From the NCBI RefSeq assembly GCF_042656585.1, contig NZ_JBHSPG010000023.1: a DNA stretch of 64,000 nt; one strand, given 5' to 3'. Both the position numbers and the translations under genes were made by a program. The stretch comes from Thalassorhabdus alkalitolerans. Its GTDB lineage: Bacteria > Bacillota > Bacilli > Bacillales > Marinococcaceae. Shown here piece after piece: positions 33,772-42,927 of this stretch (the first letter of the stretch is position 1; every line of letters starts with the position of its first letter). The notes beneath the pieces are model-generated. The model was not told the DNA's origin. It made no database searches and was given only the letters and a program-made list of their open reading frames with translations.

Positions 33772-33869
33772 TTAGCCTATGGTCCTGCGTTTTGCCTGTT
33801 ATTTTTACAAATATCGCCAAAAATCATCTCTGGTAGGAAAAATGTCATACATAATTCGGAGGGGAAGTA

Positions 33870-34268
33870 ATGGATATTTTTAATAACTCCACCTTTCAGC
33901 TTTTAGGCCAAGGGCTTCATGGAGCATCAAAGCAGCAAAAGAACATTGCTGACAATATAGCTAATATTGACACTCCTCGTTACAAAGCAAAAAAGACACA
34001 CTTTAAACATACCCTTAATGAATCACTTCAAAACCTAAATTTGCAATCTCACAAAACAGATGATCGCCATCTTGATTTTGGAGGGTCTCAGAAAGGGGTC
34101 TATACGACCGTGAACCAGAATACTACGTTCAATCACAACCTTAATAACGTGGATATAGATTATGAAATGGCTGAATTATCCAAAAATCAGATTTATTATA
34201 ACGGATTAATAGAACGAATGAACGGAAAATTGAATAGTCTTCAAACCGCTATACGAGGAGGGAGATAA
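33870..34268 (+). CDS. flgB: Flagellar basal-body rod protein FlgB
   Basis: Proximal rod subunit exported through the flagellar type III system. The N-terminal rod-family heptad region GASKQQKNIADNIANIDTPRYKAKK contains the conserved ANxxT-like element. The C-terminal helix NQIYYNGLIERMNGKLNSLQTAIRGGR completes the coiled coil. It has 132 residues, a strong ribosome site (GGAGGGG) and one base of spacing to flgC. It is the first gene of the fla/che operon. Confidence 0.97.
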   Translation: MDIFNNSTFQLLGQGLHGASKQQKNIADNIANIDTPRYKAKKTHFKHTLNESLQNLNLQSHKTDDRHLDFGGSQKGVYTTVNQNTTFNHNLNNVDIDYEMAELSKNQIYYNGLIERMNGKLNSLQTAIRGGR

Positions 34269-34269
34269 T

Positions 34270-34725
34270 ATGTCTCTGTTTCAAGGAATAAACTCTTCTG
34301 CATCGGCTCTTACGTCCCAGCGTCTGCGAATGGATGTAGCTTCTGCAAATATGGCTAATGCTGAGACGACCCGGGGCGCTTTTGTAGATGGGGAATGGGA
34401 ACCATACCGCAGAAAAAATGTGGCTTTCGCACCTAATAGCAGTAATTTTGCTTCCCAATTTCAACAAGCTCTTAAAAGCAATCAACAGGCTGGCGGCGGG
34501 GTGAAAGTAACTGAGATTGTGGAAGATGAATCTCCTTTTCGACAGGTGTATCAACCTGAACACCCGGATGCTGACGAAGAAGGATACGTTGCCATGCCAA
34601 ATGTGGATCCGTTAAAAGAGATGGTAAATATAATGGGAGCTACTCGCTCCTATGAAGCAAATGTCACAGTAATGAACAGTTCAAAAAATATGATGCTGAA
34701 AGCTCTTGAAATAGGAAGAGGCTGA
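34270..34725 (+). CDS. flgC: Flagellar basal-body rod protein FlgC
   Basis: Second proximal rod subunit, 151 residues. The rod signature SSASALTSQRLRMDVASANMANAETTR occupies residues about 8-34, and the C-terminal family motif reads YVAMPNVDPLKEMVNIMGATRSYEANVTVMNSSKNMMLKALEIGRG. It directly follows flgB and precedes fliE by 18 bp. Confidence 0.97.
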   Translation: MSLFQGINSSASALTSQRLRMDVASANMANAETTRGAFVDGEWEPYRRKNVAFAPNSSNFASQFQQALKSNQQAGGGVKVTEIVEDESPFRQVYQPEHPDADEEGYVAMPNVDPLKEMVNIMGATRSYEANVTVMNSSKNMMLKALEIGRG

Positions 34726-34743
34726 TAACAAGGAGGAACGGAG

Positions 34744-35037
34744 ATGGAACTGTATTCAATCGGCGACAGCAGAACTCTTGATAACATGCAAACGAAAAAA
34801 ACGCCCGCTGAAGCTCATCAGTCATTTAAGGAATCCTTTACCCATGCATTAAGTCAGGTCAATGAGACCATGAAGGAATCTGACAAAATGACTGAAAAGC
34901 TGGCTGCAGGAAAAGCAGAAAACTTACATGACGTGATGATAGCTGCTCAGAAATCAAGCATTTCCTTACAGGCCACTGTTGAGGTTAGAAACAAAGTAAT
35001 TGAAGCCTATCAGGAAGTCATGAGAATGCAAGTGTAA
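34744..35037 (+). CDS. fliE: Flagellar hook-basal body complex protein FliE
   Basis: FliE links the MS ring to the rod. It is a 97-residue helical protein with the conserved C-terminal half NLHDVMIAAQKSSISLQATVEVRNKVIEAYQEVMRMQV. It lies between flgC and fliF, as in B. subtilis, and is preceded by AAGGAGGAACGG. Confidence 0.97.
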   Translation: MELYSIGDSRTLDNMQTKKTPAEAHQSFKESFTHALSQVNETMKESDKMTEKLAAGKAENLHDVMIAAQKSSISLQATVEVRNKVIEAYQEVMRMQV

Positions 35038-35079
35038 TAGAATAATTTATTTATTGAAGGTGCGGGAGCTGGAGGCGGC

Positions 35080-36663
35080 ATGAACGAGAAATTTCTCACT
35101 TATAAAAATAAAACAATTGAATATTGGCAGCAAAGAACTAAACAACAAAAATTAGCGTTCATTGGGATTCTCTCTTTTTTAATTATCCTCATGGTTCTGG
35201 CCATTCTCTTTAGCACCCGGTCTACATACACACCTCTTTACTCAAACCTAACAGTACAGGAAACAGGGCAGATTAAAGAAACTCTCGATGCCCGAGGCAT
35301 TTCTTCTCAAGTGTCAGATGACGGGACAACGATAAAAGTGCCAGAGGAGTTAGTCGATACACTGAAAGTAGAACTGGCAGCTGAAGGAATTCCTCAAAGC
35401 GGCTCCATCGATTACTCATTTGTCGAGGACCGAATGGGTTTTGGAATGACAGACAGCGAGTTTTCAGTGATGGAAAGAGCGGCCATGCAGACAGAACTTG
35501 CAAATTTAATTCGGGGAATTGACGGGGTGAATCAGGCGAATGTAATGATCACTCTTCCTGAAGAATCAACATGGGTATCGGATCAGCCTGGGGAAGCCTC
35601 GGCTTCGATCGTTCTTCATACTGCTGGGGGATATCAGCCCGACCAGCAGCAAGTTCGGTCATTGTACCACCTGGTTTCAAAAAGTGTCCCAAGCCTTCCT
35701 GTGGATAATATCGTCATCATGAACCAGATGTTTGAACATTTTTATTATGAAGACCATCAAACAGACAGTACTTTATCTGCATTTGACCAGCAGCGTTCCA
35801 TTCAGCGTGAAATTGAACAAGATATTCAAAGAGAGCTGCAGCAAATGCTCGGTACGATGATGGGCCAGGATAAAGTTCTCGTTTCTGTGACAACGGATAT
35901 AGATTTTACTCAAGAGAATCGAGAAGAGTCTCTGGTTGAGCCAGTTGATGAAGAAAATATGGAAGGTATTGCAGTAAGTGTAGAACGGATAACAGAAACC
36001 TATGAAGGAAACGGTGCTCCAGATGGCGGTATTGTTGGTGCAGATGAAGAGGATATCCCTGCTTTTCCAGCAGAAGCTGGAGCAGGGGAGGGTGAATACG
36101 AAAGAATAGAAGATCGAATCAATAATGAAGTGAACCGTATCCATCGGGAAATAGTAGAAAGCCCTTATAAAGTCAGGGATATCGGTGTCCAGGTTATGGT
36201 TGAGCCTCCCGATCCTGAAGATCCGGCTACTCTTCCGGCAGATCGTATAAACGACATACAGGAAATATTGGGAACCATTGTGAGAACAAGCATAGACCAG
36301 GAATATACAGCTGATCTTACTGAAGCGGATATCGAGGATAAGATCTTTGTTTCCTCGCATCCATTTATTGGAAAAGTTGAAATGGAGCCTGAGCAAGGTG
36401 CAGGCATTCCTGTGTGGCTTTATATTGCAGGCGGCGTGTTAATAGCAGTCATCATTTTGCTTATTATTCTTCTCCTCCGATCCAGAAGACAAGTAATTGA
36501 GGAAGAAGAATTGATGGAAACTACAATTTCCAGTGAATATGAAGACTTGCCAGAGCCGGAAGAAACAGAAGAAGAGGCAAAAAGAAAGCAGCTTGAAAGA
36601 ATGGCTAAAGAGCGGCCGGAAGAGTTTTCTAAATTACTGCGCACTTGGCTTTCAGATGATTAG
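35080..36663 (+). CDS. fliF: Flagellar MS-ring protein FliF
   Basis: FliF forms the membrane MS ring on which the motor is built. The 527-residue protein has an N-terminal membrane helix (FIGILSFLIILMVLAILF, about residues 27-44), ring-building motifs (YTPLYSNLTVQETGQIKE; GFGMTDSEFSVMERAAMQTEL), and an acidic extracytoplasmic domain rich in Glu, Asp and Pro. A second membrane helix follows (VWLYIAGGVLIAVIILLIIL, about 445-464). The cytoplasmic C-terminus that binds FliG ends EEFSKLLRTWLSDD. Strong acidity of the outer domain might reflect a saline or alkaline habitat. Confidence 0.97.
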   Translation: MNEKFLTYKNKTIEYWQQRTKQQKLAFIGILSFLIILMVLAILFSTRSTYTPLYSNLTVQETGQIKETLDARGISSQVSDDGTTIKVPEELVDTLKVELAAEGIPQSGSIDYSFVEDRMGFGMTDSEFSVMERAAMQTELANLIRGIDGVNQANVMITLPEESTWVSDQPGEASASIVLHTAGGYQPDQQQVRSLYHLVSKSVPSLPVDNIVIMNQMFEHFYYEDHQTDSTLSAFDQQRSIQREIEQDIQRELQQMLGTMMGQDKVLVSVTTDIDFTQENREESLVEPVDEENMEGIAVSVERITETYEGNGAPDGGIVGADEEDIPAFPAEAGAGEGEYERIEDRINNEVNRIHREIVESPYKVRDIGVQVMVEPPDPEDPATLPADRINDIQEILGTIVRTSIDQEYTADLTEADIEDKIFVSSHPFIGKVEMEPEQGAGIPVWLYIAGGVLIAVIILLIILLLRSRRQVIEEEELMETTISSEYEDLPEPEETEEEAKRKQLERMAKERPEEFSKLLRTWLSDD

Positions 36664-36674
36664 GAGGGTGGAAA

Positions 36675-37688
36675 ATGATTAAGAAAAAAAGCGGGTTAAC
36701 GGGAAAACAAAAAGCTGCTATCCTTCTCATTTCATTGGGTCCTGATGTGTCGGCTCAGGTGTATAAGCAATTAACAGAAGAAGAGATTGAAAAGGTAACG
36801 TTAGAAATAGCAAACGTGCGAAAAGTGGAAAGTGAAATAAAGGCCACCGTCCTTGAGGAATTTCATCAAATTGTAATGGCACAGGATTATATTTCCCAAG
36901 GAGGCATTGGTTACGCGAAAAGCGTTTTGGAGAAAGCTCTTGGAGAAAATGAGGCGATGGAGGTTATTGAGCGTCTTACCTCCACCCTGCAAGTCAGGCC
37001 ATTTGATTTTGCCCGCAAGGCTGACCCGTCCCAGATTTTAAATTTTATCCAGAACGAACATCCGCAGACCATTGCTTTAATTCTTTCTTACTTGGAATCT
37101 GTTCAAGCGGGCCAGATCTTATCGGAGCTTCCCGAGGAACTTCAAGCTGATGTTGCAAAAAGGATTGCTCTGATGGATAGCACTTCACCGGAAATTGTGA
37201 ATGAAGTGGAATCCATACTTGAAAAGAAACTCTCTGCAACAGTGGTGCAGGATTATACGGAAGCCGGAGGGGTGGAATCTGTCGTAGAAGTGTTAAATAG
37301 CGTAGACCGGAGCACAGAACGCACCATACTGGAATCCCTGGAAATTCAAGATCCGGAATTAGCAGACGAGATCAAGAAAAGAATGTTTGTATTTGAAGAT
37401 ATTGTTACACTCGATAACCGCTCAATTCAGCGAGTGATCAGGGAAGTGGAAAATGATGATCTTCAACTCGCTCTTAAGGTGGCAAGTGATGAAGTGAAGG
37501 ACATCATCTTTAATAATATGTCACAACGAATGTCTGAAACGTTTAAAGAAGAAATGGAGTTTATGGGACCTGTGAGACTTCGTGACGTTGAAGAAGCTCA
37601 AAGTAGAATTGTAGGTTCAGTAAGGACCTTAGAAGAAGCCGGCGAGATTGTCATTGCGCGAGGGGGTGGAGATGACATTGTCGTTTAG
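36675..37688 (+). CDS. fliG: Flagellar motor switch protein FliG
   Basis: Rotor protein that couples stator force and switching. It has 337 residues, with N-terminal GLTGKQKAAILLISLGPDVSAQVYKQL binding FliF, the middle domain with EHPQTIALILSYLES (the EHPQ motif, about residues 123-126), and C-terminal torque helix region FEDIVTLDNRSIQRVIREVE with its charged residues, ending ARGGGDDIVV. It overlaps fliH by 17 bp. Confidence 0.98.
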   Translation: MIKKKSGLTGKQKAAILLISLGPDVSAQVYKQLTEEEIEKVTLEIANVRKVESEIKATVLEEFHQIVMAQDYISQGGIGYAKSVLEKALGENEAMEVIERLTSTLQVRPFDFARKADPSQILNFIQNEHPQTIALILSYLESVQAGQILSELPEELQADVAKRIALMDSTSPEIVNEVESILEKKLSATVVQDYTEAGGVESVVEVLNSVDRSTERTILESLEIQDPELADEIKKRMFVFEDIVTLDNRSIQRVIREVENDDLQLALKVASDEVKDIIFNNMSQRMSETFKEEMEFMGPVRLRDVEEAQSRIVGSVRTLEEAGEIVIARGGGDDIVV

Positions 37689-38511
37689 GGTGATCAAAGG
37701 GAAAGCAGATTTTTCTCATGGCAGTCACACACCTTTGCCAAGGCAAATATCGATTAAGAAGCTTTCTTCTTCTCAAGGGGAGAGGAAGGAAGAATTCGGG
37801 CCGGCACAATCAGAATATTCCCCAGAAGATGAGATAGCCGCAGCAGCGAAAGAAAAAGAAAAGATAATCAGTGAAGCGTTAAAAGAGAGAGAACGAATGA
37901 TCAGGCAGGCTTACGATGAAGCTGACAGAATACAAATGGCGGTAAGCCAGGAAGAAGAAAGTTCTAAGCAGCGTATTCAGCTTGCGTATGAAGAAGCAAG
38001 AGAAAAAGGTTTTTTAGAAGGGTATGAAGCTGGAAAACAGGAAGGGAAAGAAGAGTATGTAACTGCGGTCGATGATGCTAAACATTTAATTCAACAGGCA
38101 AAGCAAGAATATATCCGTTATCTTGAAGAAGCAGAGCCTGTTATTTTAAATATCGCTCTTGCAGTGGCAGACCGCATCTTGTACCAGGCACTCGAAGATG
38201 AGCCTGAAAGGTGGACAGATATTGTAAAGAAAGCTGTCCAGGAAGTGAAAGAGCAAGAAGAAGTTACTATATTTGTTCCCCCATCCCAATTTGAGCAAAT
38301 ACAACAACAGACTGAGGAAATCAAAGAGCTTCTTAGCTATTCACAAATGCTCAGAATATACCCTGACAGTCAGTTAGATTCCGGAGGATGTGTGATTGAA
38401 ACCTCTTATGGAAGACTGGATGCCTCATTGGATAGTCAGTTAAAGGAACTAAAAGAGCAGCTGATTGAAGTGCTGAAGGAGGAGGCTCATGAAAGCAGCC
38501 GAGCTCATTGA
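37672..38511 (+). CDS. fliH: Flagellar assembly protein FliH
   Basis: FliH regulates the export ATPase FliI and tethers it to the C ring. The 279-residue protein has a long charged coiled coil (about residues 50-150, with the glycine-containing EEAREKGFLEGYEAGKQEGKEE region typical of FliH/V-ATPase E subunits) and a C-terminal domain with VADRILYQAL and LDSGGCVIETSYGRLDASL. I place the start at ATG 37672, behind GAGGGGGTGG inside the end of fliG; TTG 37648 and GTG 37666 are less likely. Its end overlaps fliI by 23 bp. Confidence 0.94.
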   Translation: MTLSFRVIKGKADFSHGSHTPLPRQISIKKLSSSQGERKEEFGPAQSEYSPEDEIAAAAKEKEKIISEALKERERMIRQAYDEADRIQMAVSQEEESSKQRIQLAYEEAREKGFLEGYEAGKQEGKEEYVTAVDDAKHLIQQAKQEYIRYLEEAEPVILNIALAVADRILYQALEDEPERWTDIVKKAVQEVKEQEEVTIFVPPSQFEQIQQQTEEIKELLSYSQMLRIYPDSQLDSGGCVIETSYGRLDASLDSQLKELKEQLIEVLKEEAHESSRAH

Positions 38512-39811
38512 GGAAATTAAAGAATTAAGCCCTTATAAAAAACTTGGAAAAGTGACAAAAGTGGTAGGGCTGACTATTGAATCAAGAGGACCTCATACCT
38601 CAGTAGGAGATTTATGCAAAATCCATGTTTCAAAGGCAAAAGAACCAGTTCTGGCTGAAGTTGTTGGGTTTAAAGAAAAAAGCGTACTTTTAATGCCCCT
38701 GACAACTACGAAAAACATTTCTCCCGGATGCCTGGTAGAATCAACCCGCAAGCCCTTGGAAATAAAAGCCGGACGGGGTCTGATAGGGGAAGTGCTTGAT
38801 GGCTGCGGACAGTTACTAAGTGGCAGAGAATTGCCTAAAGGGCTTTCCTCGATCCCTACAGAACAAGACCCGCCAAACCCTTTGCAAAGACCAAGGATAA
38901 CAGAGCCTTTATCTCTAGGAGTAAAAGCGATAGACGGTCTCCTTACTGTAGGAAAGGGCCAGCGTGTCGGGGTATTTGCAGGGAGTGGAGTCGGCAAAAG
39001 CACATTGCTTGCTATGATTACAAAAAACTCTGAAGCTGATGTGAATGTAATTGCTTTAATTGGTGAAAGAGGAAGAGAAGTAAAGGATTTTATTGAACGT
39101 GATTTGGGAGAAGAAGGATTAAAAAAGTCTGTGATTGTAGCTGCCACCTCCGATCAGCCTGCTTTAATGAGAATTAAAGGAGCAATGACCGCGACAGCGA
39201 TTGCGGAATATTTTCGGAGCCAGGGCCTTCATGTCAATTTACTTATGGATTCTGTCACCCGTTTTGCAATGGCTCAAAGAGAAGTTGGTTTGGCGATTGG
39301 TGAGCCTCCTACGACCAAAGGATATACTCCATCGGTTTTTGCTATGCTTCCCAGGCTTTTAGAGAGAGCTGGCACAGATGAGAGAGGGTCAATCACTGCT
39401 TTTTATACGGTCTTAGTAGATGGAGACGATATGAATGAACCGATTGCAGATGCTGTGAGAGGGATTTTAGACGGACATATGGTGCTTGACAGAGAGTTGG
39501 CGAATAAAGGCCATTATCCAGCCATCCACGTTTTAAAAAGCATAAGCCGGGTGATGGGAGATATCACTCATTCAACGCATCAGGAGTCAGCTGAAAACTT
39601 ACGGTATTTATTGTCAACGTATTACGATTCCGAAGACCTCATCAATATCGGCGCCTATAAAAAAGGTTCTTCCTCTCACATAGATGAAGCGATCGATGCG
39701 TACCCGGATATATTGACCTTTCTTCAACAAAGAACAGATGAAAAATATACATATGAAGAAATCATTAAGGCTCTACAAAAGCGATTTGAAGGGGGAGGAG
39801 TTCAGGCATGA
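38489..39811 (+). CDS. fliI: Flagellum-specific ATPase FliI
   Basis: Hexameric ATPase of the flagellar export apparatus, related to the F1 beta subunit. It has 440 residues, with Walker A GSGVGKSTLL (about residues 166-175), the IALIGERGREVKDFIE segment, Walker B region VNLLMDSVTRFAMAQREVGLA and FAMLPRLLERAG. The start ATG lies within fliH, behind an AAGGAGGAGG site, so the two are coupled. FliI partners FliH and FliJ are its direct neighbours. Confidence 0.98.
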   Translation: MKAAELIEEIKELSPYKKLGKVTKVVGLTIESRGPHTSVGDLCKIHVSKAKEPVLAEVVGFKEKSVLLMPLTTTKNISPGCLVESTRKPLEIKAGRGLIGEVLDGCGQLLSGRELPKGLSSIPTEQDPPNPLQRPRITEPLSLGVKAIDGLLTVGKGQRVGVFAGSGVGKSTLLAMITKNSEADVNVIALIGERGREVKDFIERDLGEEGLKKSVIVAATSDQPALMRIKGAMTATAIAEYFRSQGLHVNLLMDSVTRFAMAQREVGLAIGEPPTTKGYTPSVFAMLPRLLERAGTDERGSITAFYTVLVDGDDMNEPIADAVRGILDGHMVLDRELANKGHYPAIHVLKSISRVMGDITHSTHQESAENLRYLLSTYYDSEDLINIGAYKKGSSSHIDEAIDAYPDILTFLQQRTDEKYTYEEIIKALQKRFEGGGVQA

Positions 39812-40245
39812 GCTTTCAATTTTCATTGAAAAAATTACTTGAAATGAAAGAAAACGCCCGAGTGTCAGCTGAAGAGGAATACAGCCGTTCTGTTACTAAA
39901 TTTGAGGAAAAAGCTACACATCTGTATCACCTCCTAAAAAGAAAAGAAGAGGCTGAAGCCTTTTACGGAGAAAAAATGAAGCACGGCATGCCAATCCATG
40001 AACTTCAAACGGCAGAATCTTCTCTCATGCTTCTACACCAGGACGTCATGAAAGCAAAGGTGTCAGCCGATCATGCCAGAGTGTTGATGAATTCCAAAAA
40101 AAATGAAATGCAGTACGCGTTTATAGAGTATAAGAAATATGAGAGGATTCGTGAGCAAAAAAGACGAGAGTATGAGTATGGCTTGAAAAAAGAAGAAGAG
40201 AAAATAATGGACGAAATTTCTATTCAGAAATATGCAGCACGGTGA
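39808..40245 (+). CDS. fliJ: Flagellar export protein FliJ
   Basis: FliJ is the coiled-coil stalk of the export ATPase and escorts chaperones. The 145 residues are nearly all charged alpha helix (e.g. FEEKATHLYHLLKRKEEAEAF and YKKYERIREQKRREYEYGLK). The family is weakly conserved; position after fliI with a 4-bp overlap, length and coiled coil support the call. Confidence 0.93.
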   Translation: MSFQFSLKKLLEMKENARVSAEEEYSRSVTKFEEKATHLYHLLKRKEEAEAFYGEKMKHGMPIHELQTAESSLMLLHQDVMKAKVSADHARVLMNSKKNEMQYAFIEYKKYERIREQKRREYEYGLKKEEEKIMDEISIQKYAAR

Positions 40246-40256
40246 GGGAAAAAAGA

Positions 40257-40838
40257 ATGGGTAAAAATAGTGGAAATAATAAAGAAAGGGAAGGAGCAAG
40301 CAAGCTTCAATGGATTTTGCTTATTATTATCATCCCAGGATTTTTTGCCATGGTTGTGGGCCTTGTGATTCTCTCTTTTCTAGGCTTTAGCATTGCAGAA
40401 CCAGCCAAGAATATCGCATCTAACATCCCGGTTATTTCATCACTTGTAGATTCAAGAGAGGGAGCTGAAGCAGAAGAACATGAAAGAGAGGATATGATTG
40501 CTACCATTGAAGAGCAAGAACAGAGAATCTATCAACTAGAACAGGAACTTGAAGCAAGTGAAGGTGCCCTTCAAGAGCTGGAGGAAAGTATAGAAGCAGA
40601 GGAAAATGAGGAACAAGAAGACGCAGAAATTGAGGGGGGACAGGCTGAAATCAAAGAGCTTGCCAGGGTTTATGAATCGATGTCTCCTAAAAGAGCTGCA
40701 GCCATTTTAGGAGAGATGAGTACTGCTGACATCATCATTCATATGAGTGAGATGAGAACGGAGAGCAGAGGCCAGATTTTAGCTAAGATGGAGCCGGAGC
40801 AGGCTGCTGAAGTGATGGCAGCTTTATCTTATCAATGA
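40257..40838 (+). CDS. ylxF: MotE-like flagellar protein (YlxF)
   Basis: A 193-residue membrane protein at the place of B. subtilis ylxF. One N-terminal membrane helix (WILLIIIIPGFFAMVVGLVI, about residues 18-37) is followed by an extracytoplasmic, very acidic coiled coil and a C-terminal MgtE-N-like domain (KELARVYESMSPKRAAAILGEM ... QAAEVMAALS). Related MotE proteins help stator function or motor stability in other phyla; the role in bacilli is not settled. I choose ATG 40257; a GTG at 40242 overlapping the fliJ stop would add five residues. Confidence 0.88.
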   Translation: MGKNSGNNKEREGASKLQWILLIIIIPGFFAMVVGLVILSFLGFSIAEPAKNIASNIPVISSLVDSREGAEAEEHEREDMIATIEEQEQRIYQLEQELEASEGALQELEESIEAEENEEQEDAEIEGGQAEIKELARVYESMSPKRAAAILGEMSTADIIIHMSEMRTESRGQILAKMEPEQAAEVMAALSYQ

Positions 40839-40865
40839 TCTATATGGTGAAAGGAGGTGAACTTT

Positions 40866-42443
40866 ATGAATGATGTAATGATGGGTCAGTTGTTTTCTAA
40901 AGAAGTTATGCCCCAGCAGCTTGCAGAGGAAAAAGTCAATCCCTTGTCTGAACACAATGAAGGCTTTTCTGTTTTGCTGACAGCTTTGCTCTCTTCTCCT
41001 TTCCAAGATAACGAAAATTCCTTGTCACTAGACGACTCTTCGTACCAGCACGAGGAGATTCATGCAGAATGGGAGATATTCATTCAAGCCATAGAAGGGC
41101 TGGCTGAAAAGCTTGAAAAAAAGTGGGAGAGAAAACTAGAACCCTCTATGGGAACCTCCTTGCCTGAGTGGGAGCATCAGTTTGATCAATTGCCGCTTCT
41201 TGTACAAGAAGCAATTACGAAAATGATGAAGGAAGAGACAAGCCTGCTCGATGTTGTTTCGGAAGTTTCCCAAATGAAGCGGGGAGGAAACAAAACCTCT
41301 ATTGTGGACCTTCCATTACCCACTCAAGACAAAGAGACCTACTCTGACAGCATCAATCCTACTACCGAAGGCAAAGAGATTCTCTCTGACAACATCTATT
41401 CAATTACTGAAGGCAAAGAAATAGACTCTGACGGTTTCCTTGGAAAAACAGGCGAAAATATGACGCCAACCCCATTACCCCTGAAGCTGCTTTCCCTGTC
41501 GTCTATAGAGGAGTCCATGATAGAGAACAAACCGTTTGAAGAAGAGGAAAGCGTAAAGGAAGCCGTCAAGGTATTGGCTGCAGCGGGACTTTTTGTCTTA
41601 CAGGAGGAGGGTGTTCCCATTGAGGACCTAGTTCGAGAATTGCCCCTTTCTCAACAGCAGGGCTTTCTTGTTTCAATGGGTGGTTTGTTCCCGGAAAGCA
41701 GGACTATTTCAGAGGCTTTACGTCAGATTTCACCGAATCCAGGTGAGAATACCAATAATAGCGAAAGAGGAAATCAGCTTCACCGGTATATCAACGATCC
41801 TCCCCCTTTTTTCAAAACTGTGGATAAAAAGAATGGTAGAGAAACACAAAGAGGGGAAATCATACCTGCAGCAAAGGAATTATTTTCTAAAAGTCACAGT
41901 CAGTCGCCTGCGCAGCTTCCTTTGTCCGTTAGTACCTCTGAAGGAATGACAACAGGCAGTAAAGCTGAACAGCTGTATATTTATCTTGGGGAAAACAAGA
42001 CCACATACAGGCGGAAGCAGGAGTTTATAAGACAGTTTCAGGAAATCATGGGCCGCTCCAACCTCCAACAGCTTTCAAATGGCCAGCAGCAGCTGTCAAT
42101 AAAGCTGTTCCCTGAAAACTTAGGCCGACTGGATATTCAGTTCACCCATGTAGATGGTAAGTTAGCAGCCAGGATGATTGTGTCTTCTTCTGGTGCAAGA
42201 GAGTTAATTGAATCACAAATCTCCCAGCTTCGTCTTCTCTTTCAGCAGCAAAATCTTTCTGTAGAAAAAATTGAAATAGCCCAGCACCCTTCCTGGGACG
42301 ACGATAAAGAAGAAAAGGAATCTTCTTCTCAAAAGGATAGAAGAGATACTGATCAAGAGGAAAAGCAAGAAGAAGAAAATGATCCTAGAAGACAAGAATT
42401 TGCTGACTTTCTAGAAAAGGAAAGGATAAATACTGAGATCTAA
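40866..42443 (+). CDS. fliK: Flagellar hook-length control protein FliK
   Basis: FliK is the secreted ruler that stops hook growth and triggers the FlhB substrate switch. The 525-residue protein has a long low-complexity linker and the conserved C-terminal core (QQLSIKLFPENLGRLDIQFTHVDGKLAARMIVSSSGARELIE, about residues 405-447), followed by a charged tail (EEKESSSQKDRRDTDQEEKQ). Three in-frame 14-residue repeats are seen at residues 154-195. ATG 40866 is well placed behind AAGGAGGTG; GTG 40857 overlaps that site. It lies before flgD, as expected. Confidence 0.93.
   Translation: MNDVMMGQLFSKEVMPQQLAEEKVNPLSEHNEGFSVLLTALLSSPFQDNENSLSLDDSSYQHEEIHAEWEIFIQAIEGLAEKLEKKWERKLEPSMGTSLPEWEHQFDQLPLLVQEAITKMMKEETSLLDVVSEVSQMKRGGNKTSIVDLPLPTQDKETYSDSINPTTEGKEILSDNIYSITEGKEIDSDGFLGKTGENMTPTPLPLKLLSLSSIEESMIENKPFEEEESVKEAVKVLAAAGLFVLQEEGVPIEDLVRELPLSQQQGFLVSMGGLFPESRTISEALRQISPNPGENTNNSERGNQLHRYINDPPPFFKTVDKKNGRETQRGEIIPAAKELFSKSHSQSPAQLPLSVSTSEGMTTGSKAEQLYIYLGENKTTYRRKQEFIRQFQEIMGRSNLQQLSNGQQQLSIKLFPENLGRLDIQFTHVDGKLAARMIVSSSGARELIESQISQLRLLFQQQNLSVEKIEIAQHPSWDDDKEEKESSSQKDRRDTDQEEKQEEENDPRRQEFADFLEKERINTEI
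41325..41450 (+). repeat. Three tandem 42-bp repeats inside fliK
   Basis: Units start at 41325, 41367 and 41409 and encode DKETYSDSINPTT, EGKEILSDNIYSIT and EGKEIDSDGFLGKT-like blocks. Each is 14 codons, so the reading frame is kept. The units are diverged, with the core (A/G)AAAGA..(C)TCTGAC most conserved. Confidence 0.7.
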
Positions 42444-42452
42444 GGGGGAGCC

Positions 42453-42908
42453 ATGACAAATACGATACATTCATCCTTTGGTATTGCTGAGCAGCACAAT
42501 GTACCTGTTAAAGAAGCTCAAGGCAATATTATGGGAAAAGATGATTTTCTCAAAATTCTTATTACCCAGCTTCAAAATCAGGATCCATTAAATCCAATGG
42601 AAGATAAAGAGTTTATTGCACAGATGGCCAATTTTTCTTCATTAGAGCAGATGACCAATATGAACAAAACTCTTGAACGTTTTATCACATCACAACAAAG
42701 CAGCGCGCTTGTTCAAAATAGTGAACTTATAGGAAGAAAAGTCACCTGGGAACGTGAAGTAGAGGTGGATGAACATAGGACCCAAACAGTTACAGAACAA
42801 CATGGAGTTCTTTCCGTAAAACAAGAAAAAGACGGAACCATCCGGGTCCTGCTTGATAACAACCGTTGGGTTACAAATAAACAAATTATTGAAATTCACG
42901 GGCAATAG
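42453..42908 (+). CDS. flgD: Flagellar hook-capping protein FlgD
   Basis: FlgD caps the growing hook. The 151-residue form has the N-terminal family motif MGKDDFLKILITQLQNQDPLNPMEDKEFIAQMANFSSLEQMTNM and a short C-terminal beta domain (NSELIGRKVTWEREVEVDEH...NNRWVTNKQIIEIHGQ). It lacks the longer tandem domain of Gram-negative FlgD, as is usual in bacilli. It is located between fliK and a small flagellar operon protein. Confidence 0.96.
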   Translation: MTNTIHSSFGIAEQHNVPVKEAQGNIMGKDDFLKILITQLQNQDPLNPMEDKEFIAQMANFSSLEQMTNMNKTLERFITSQQSSALVQNSELIGRKVTWEREVEVDEHRTQTVTEQHGVLSVKQEKDGTIRVLLDNNRWVTNKQIIEIHGQ

Positions 42909-42927
42909 CAAGTGAAAGGCGGAAAAA

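Noticed and set aside
35773..36396. 207-codon minus-strand open frame inside fliF
   Set aside because: A shadow of the acidic coding strand; the product is aromatic/cysteine-rich nonsense without a ribosome site or family resemblance.
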